From positions 9,907-73,906 of the forward strand of contig NZ_CALFYO010000028.1 in the NCBI RefSeq assembly GCF_937952055.1: DNA of 64,000 nucleotides, written 5' to 3'. The position numbers and the translations under genes were made by a program. Numbering within the stretch: the first letter of the stretch is position 1; each line of letters opens with the position of its first letter. The notes under the pieces were generated by a model. That model saw only the letters and a program-made list of their open reading frames with translations. It ran no database searches and was not told the origin of the DNA. The DNA is from an uncultured Piscinibacter sp. Lineage in GTDB: Bacteria; Pseudomonadota; Gammaproteobacteria; Burkholderiales; Burkholderiaceae_C. Below, piece after piece: positions 63,336 to 64,000 of this stretch.

Positions 63336-63406
63336 CTATTAGCGGGGCTGGGTCGTGCCACCGTCTATTACCGCGATGGGTGAGGCCCGATAGCCCATTT
63401 GGGTAA
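63336..63406. promoter_or_regulatory. Three direct repeats with CCC-N4-GGG dyads between tusA and soxY
   Basis: Three related units: CTATTAGCGGGGCTGGGTCG (63336), CTATTACCGCGATGGGTGA (63365) and CGATAGCCCATTTGGGTAA (63388). The second and third contain CC(C/G)-N4-GGGT dyads like the inner dsrA palindrome; the first has one extra base. Spacing 29 and 23 bases. Likely operators controlling soxYZ and the tusA operon. Confidence 0.5.
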
Positions 63407-63477
63407 TGGGGTTTCGGCCTCTGCCGGACGACCATCGCCACACGTTGCAGGGCGCATACGCCACAGGAGGCTGATCC

Positions 63478-63936
63478 ATGTCCACCCGTCGAGAGATGCT
63501 GACGCGCAGCGCGTCCGTGGCTGCCGCGCTGGCAGGGCTGGGGCTGCTGCCCCAGGCGGCCCAGGCTGCCTGGTCGCAGGCCGCCTTCGAGGCCAAGAAC
63601 ATGGGCGACCTGATGAAGGCGCTGGGCACCTCGGGCCCTGCCGAGAGCAAGGACGTCACCATCACCGGTCCCGACATCGCCGAGAACGGCGCCGTCGTGC
63701 CGGTCGGTGCGGCCAGCACGCTGCCAGGGGTCAAGCGCCTGCTGCTGCTGGTCGAGAAGAACCCCAACATGCTCGCTGCGCTGTTCGATGTCACCGACGC
63801 GGTGGAGCCGAACATCTCCACGCGCGTGAAGATGGGCCAGTCGTCCCACGTGATGGCGGTGGCCATCACCGCGGACAACAAGGTGCTCTTTGCGCAGAAG
63901 GAAATCAAGGTCACCCTCGGTGGCTGTGGCGGCTGA
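63478..63936 (+). CDS. soxY: SoxY, sulfur-binding subunit of SoxYZ
   Basis: A 152-residue periplasmic protein with a Tat signal (STRREMLTRSASVAAALAG) and the swinging C-terminal arm GGCGG (Cys150) that carries thiosulfate-derived sulfur during Sox oxidation. AGGAGG lies seven bases before the ATG. No soxCD is visible, and with dsr present the usual outcome is transfer of sulfane sulfur to the Dsr route (inference). Confidence 0.95.
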   Translation: MSTRREMLTRSASVAAALAGLGLLPQAAQAAWSQAAFEAKNMGDLMKALGTSGPAESKDVTITGPDIAENGAVVPVGAASTLPGVKRLLLLVEKNPNMLAALFDVTDAVEPNISTRVKMGQSSHVMAVAITADNKVLFAQKEIKVTLGGCGG

Positions 63937-63958
63937 GCGCCGGATCAAGGAGCAAGAC

Positions 63959-64000
63959 ATGGCAGACCCGATGCGCATCCGCGCTCAAGCCGCCGGCGAC
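63959..64000 (+). CDS. soxZ: SoxZ, cut off at the window end
   Basis: Only 14 codons are visible (MADPMRIRAQAAGD). This start and its place 22 bases after soxY, with AAGGAG upstream, fit SoxZ, the partner of SoxY. Confidence 0.85.
   Translation, partial: MADPMRIRAQAAGD

Overview
The window comes from a GC-rich, Gram-negative, sulfur-oxidising bacterium, most likely a betaproteobacterium (a Burkholderiales, Nitrosomonadales or Rhodocyclales type lineage). This rests on gene content: the reverse-acting dsr operon, aprMBA-sat, soeABC, sqr and soxYZ together, with aprM rather than qmo genes. The taxonomic placement is an inference. Almost every base is coding. Gaps are under 250 bp, most starts overlap the previous stop (ATGA or GTGA), and no RNA gene, insertion sequence or CRISPR array was recognised.

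Layout. (1) 1-13.3 kb, mostly + strand: cytochrome c maturation (CcsA-type protein, TPR protein, CcmI-like protein), two Sel1-repeat proteins, a sensor kinase with a degenerate ATP domain paired with a sigma54-type regulator, a monohaem cytochrome, two paralogous exported beta-propellers, a large hybrid kinase and an ApbE flavinyltransferase. (2) 13.4-16.6 kb: a small exported protein, a dihaem cytochrome and a second kinase with a degenerate ATP domain. (3) 16.8-29.6 kb, - strand: soeABC (cytoplasmic sulfite oxidation), a TauE-family exporter, a universal stress protein, an AhpD-Rieske fusion, a FadL-type porin, sulfide:quinone oxidoreductase, a DsrMK-like membrane pair and an ankyrin protein. 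(4) 29.8-37 kb: a MazG-like pyrophosphohydrolase (+), then on the - strand sat, a phosphoesterase, aprMBA, an unknown protein, a SlyD-type isomerase, a 53-residue protein and a rhodanese. (5) 37.2-40.3 kb, + strand: a LysR regulator and a NarX/NarL-like two-component pair. (6) 40.3-53.7 kb, - strand: dsrABEFHCMKLJOPN, a cysteine-less DsrC paralogue, dsrR and a sirohaem methyltransferase. (7) 53.9-60.4 kb, + strand: a ten-gene operon divergent from dsrA that includes a Cas6/Cmx6-like RNase-fold protein and a second cysteine-less DsrC. (8) 60.5-63.3 kb, - strand: YeeE/YedE transporter, an exported protein, dsrE2 and tusA. (9) 63.5 kb to the end: soxY and the start of soxZ.

How it fits together. 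SQR oxidises sulfide at the membrane. Rhodanese, TusA, DsrE2 and DsrEFH relay sulfane sulfur to DsrC. DsrAB with DsrL and DsrMKJOP oxidise it to sulfite. Sulfite leaves by two routes, SoeABC directly and AprBA/AprM plus Sat through APS. SoxYZ carries periplasmic thiosulfate intermediates. DsrN and the CobA-type methyltransferase supply sirohaem amide.

The most unusual part is region 7. It holds a stand-alone CRISPR-type Cas6 homologue, a helix-turn-helix-ferredoxin-reductase fusion, an S24-like domain that seems to lack its lysine, a TauD-type oxygenase and several unknown proteins. It is divergent from dsr across a nested palindrome. A similar CCC-N4-GGG motif lies upstream of soxY and soeA.
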